Positions 33,401 to 33,983 of a stretch of 33,983 bases of DNA are shown here, one piece after another. The stretch's first letter is position 1. Each line of letters begins with the position of its first letter. The stretch comes from Streptomyces atriruber (GTDB lineage Bacteria; Actinomycetota; Actinomycetes; Streptomycetales; Streptomycetaceae): contig NZ_LIPN01000308.1 in NCBI RefSeq assembly GCF_001418325.1, positions 1 through 33,983 on the forward strand. Direction: 5' to 3'. A program made the position numbers and the translations under genes. The notes under the pieces are model-generated. The model had not been told where the DNA came from. It did not search any database and worked only from the letters and a program-made list of their open reading frames with translations.

Positions 33401-33983
33401 GGGTGCTCTGCGCAGCGGGCGTAGAAGTCGGCGCGCACCCCCAGTACGACGCGCGTCCTGCTGTTGGGCGTCCGGGCCGCGGTGAGCAGGGCGGCGATGA
33501 ACCGGGTGCGTTCGTGTTCGTCGGAGCAGAGCGTGAAGATCTCCTCGAACTGATCGACGATCAGCAGGAGTTCGGCGTCGTCCGGGCGGTCTGCCAGCGC
33601 CTTCAGCACGGTCAGGTGCAAGGCGCGCGGATCCGTCGCGAGGTCCGCGTGCAAGGTCGTCGCGGAGCTGTCGGTGGCGGCGGCGAGACGTGCGGCGCAC
33701 TCCTCCAAGGGGTGGGCGCCGGGCGCGAGAAGGACGGTGCGCCAGCCGGTCGCGCCCGTGCCCCCGCCTCCGTCGCGCACACGGGGCAGCAGCCCCGCCC
33801 GCAGCAGCGAGGACTTCCCCGACCCGGACGCGCCGAACACGGCGAGGAAGTGCCGGGCGCGTACCCGCCCGACCAGGTCGTCGGTGAGCTGTTCGCGCCC
33901 GAAGAACCAGGCGGCGTCCTCCGGTTGGAACGCAGCGAGACCCACGTACGGCCCCCGCTGCTCCGGCCCCTCGGCGCCGAGGG
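30424..33983 (-). CDS. nSTAND-type NTPase with 14 WD40 repeats, 5' partial
   Basis: The frame is open to the right window edge; the GTG at 33945 is internal to a conserved GPYVGLAAFQPEDAAWFFGRE start, so the N-terminus is missing. Numbering from that codon, Walker A is GASGSGKS (38-45) and Walker B is LLLIVDQFEE (126-135). A helical region with LTHEALLQAWPRL follows. One membrane segment (LALSVLLLLALLSGLLAW) lies near residue 460. Fourteen WD40 repeats of about 41 residues follow from about 545, most reading VAFSPDGRTVAGG then DGTVRLWDAATG, enough for two seven-bladed propellers. It is a signal-transduction STAND ATPase of the kind common in Streptomyces. The missing N-terminus could carry a protease, HTH or other effector domain. 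Confidence 0.9.
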   Translation of the reverse strand, partial: LGAEGPEQRGPYVGLAAFQPEDAAWFFGREQLTDDLVGRVRARHFLAVFGASGSGKSSLLRAGLLPRVRDGGGGTGATGWRTVLLAPGAHPLEECAARLAAATDSSATTLHADLATDPRALHLTVLKALADRPDDAELLLIVDQFEEIFTLCSDEHERTRFIAALLTAARTPNSRTRVVLGVRADFYARCAEHPELVEAMRDAQLLVGPMTTDELRRAISRPAARADCTIEGALLARVIADATGRATVLPLVSHALRETWRRRRGNTLTLAGYEAAGGIRHALGQTAEAVHAGLDDGQRRLARALLLRLVAVGEGTDATRRRPARADLDSLGPPGSGPADVRTVLDALARARLITLDTDTVELTHEALLQAWPRLRHWIDEDRAGLLLRQRLSDAATAWDRERRDPGALYRGTRLDAAEDSFTSTGHPFGGSELTVLEREFLAASTAARERERLAEARTTRRLRRFTLALSVLLLLALLSGLLAWDQYRTSEGDRREAVAEQRSALSRQLAAQSTALLSADSDLAALLAVYAYRIRPTAEATAGLFAAASLPLQQRMDGHRGEVTAVAFSSDGRTVASGGQDGTVRLWNTATGKPIKVLTGSQGRLHAVAFSPDGGTVAGGGDDGSVRLWNTATGSSRTLSTGRRGDVGAVAFSPDGRTVAGGGRDGNVHLWSAASGAERRVLKGHQGALRTLAFSPDGRSAAAGGGDDGTVRLWDTATGEARVLRTGRRGAVASVAFSPDGRTVTGGARDGTVRVWAVATGKERGALAERRRDAESVAFSPDRRTVLSGQHDGTVRLWDAATGALRAVLAGHRGSVPAAAFGPDGSTVASGGRDGTVRLWAVSTGRERVTVPGRQGAVRAVAFSPDGRTVAGGARDGTVRLWDAANGRTRRMLTGHQGGVRAVAFSPDGRTLASGGDDGTVRLREAATGRTRSVLTGHQGAVRSVAFSPDGRTVAAGGDGGHDGGGGDVRLWNAETGEPRGMSERQRESVWSVAFGADGHTLAIGGDGGTLRLWDAATGKTRAFRTGTGSPVRTVAFSPDGHTVAGGSEDGTVRLWDTATGTARATLTGNRRGAQSVAFGPDGRTVAGGDRDGTVRLWDAATGLQNSVLTGHEGAVWAVAFSPDGHTVASGGEDGTLRLWSVLRGTDEAVDRICRSLRRDLSRAERARYLNAPGGEWPRRACVR

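Overview
The window is high-GC DNA from an actinobacterium, almost certainly a Streptomyces. Reading frames have strongly GC-biased third positions and GTG starts are common. The gene set (PP2C-like protein, HATPase regulator, DUF2637 membrane protein, PucR with xanthine dehydrogenase, nSTAND-WD40 protein) is typical of that genus. All identifications come from reading the sequence and recognising family motifs; no database search was run.

Layout: 1-1181 (+) is the 3' part of a PP2C-like protein. 1302-3044 (+) is a PoxB-type pyruvate dehydrogenase, convergent with a GH38 alpha-mannosidase (3086-6130, -). 6308-6793 (+) is an RsbW-like ATP-binding protein. 6875-7951 (-) is a DUF2637 membrane protein. 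8174-9046 (-) is an FhuF-like 2Fe-2S ferric reductase with an iron box in front of it. 9206-9910 (+) is a GntR/FCD regulator, followed by a 172-bp element with perfect 17-bp inverted ends. 10123-10899 (-) is a helical-repeat protein.

11071-19866 is a purine-catabolism locus. A PucR regulator (-) is divergent from xdh FAD, 2Fe-2S and molybdopterin subunit genes (+), an AzgA/NCS2-type permease and an XdhC-type maturation factor. Next come a P450 gene with a large internal deletion (pseudogene), an SRPBCC protein and a lipoprotein polysaccharide deacetylase.

21697-27317 (-) is the most unusual part. It is a compact operon read in the order group II PLP decarboxylase, PaaK-like adenylate-forming enzyme, then four different paralogous small proteins. 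The small proteins carry the motif layout of the PixA/AidA inclusion-body family. I know of no described system with this composition. A reasonable hypothesis is an amine plus activated-acid chemistry coupled to self-assembling or secreted PixA-like proteins. A 733-bp region with no confident gene lies upstream and holds a strong palindrome and a doubtful Cys-tailed small ORF.

The right end has a GT39/YkcB-like membrane glycosyltransferase (28051-30249, -), a 14-bp tandem repeat in the intergenic gap, and a 5'-truncated nSTAND NTPase with one membrane segment and 14 WD40 repeats (30424-33983, -).
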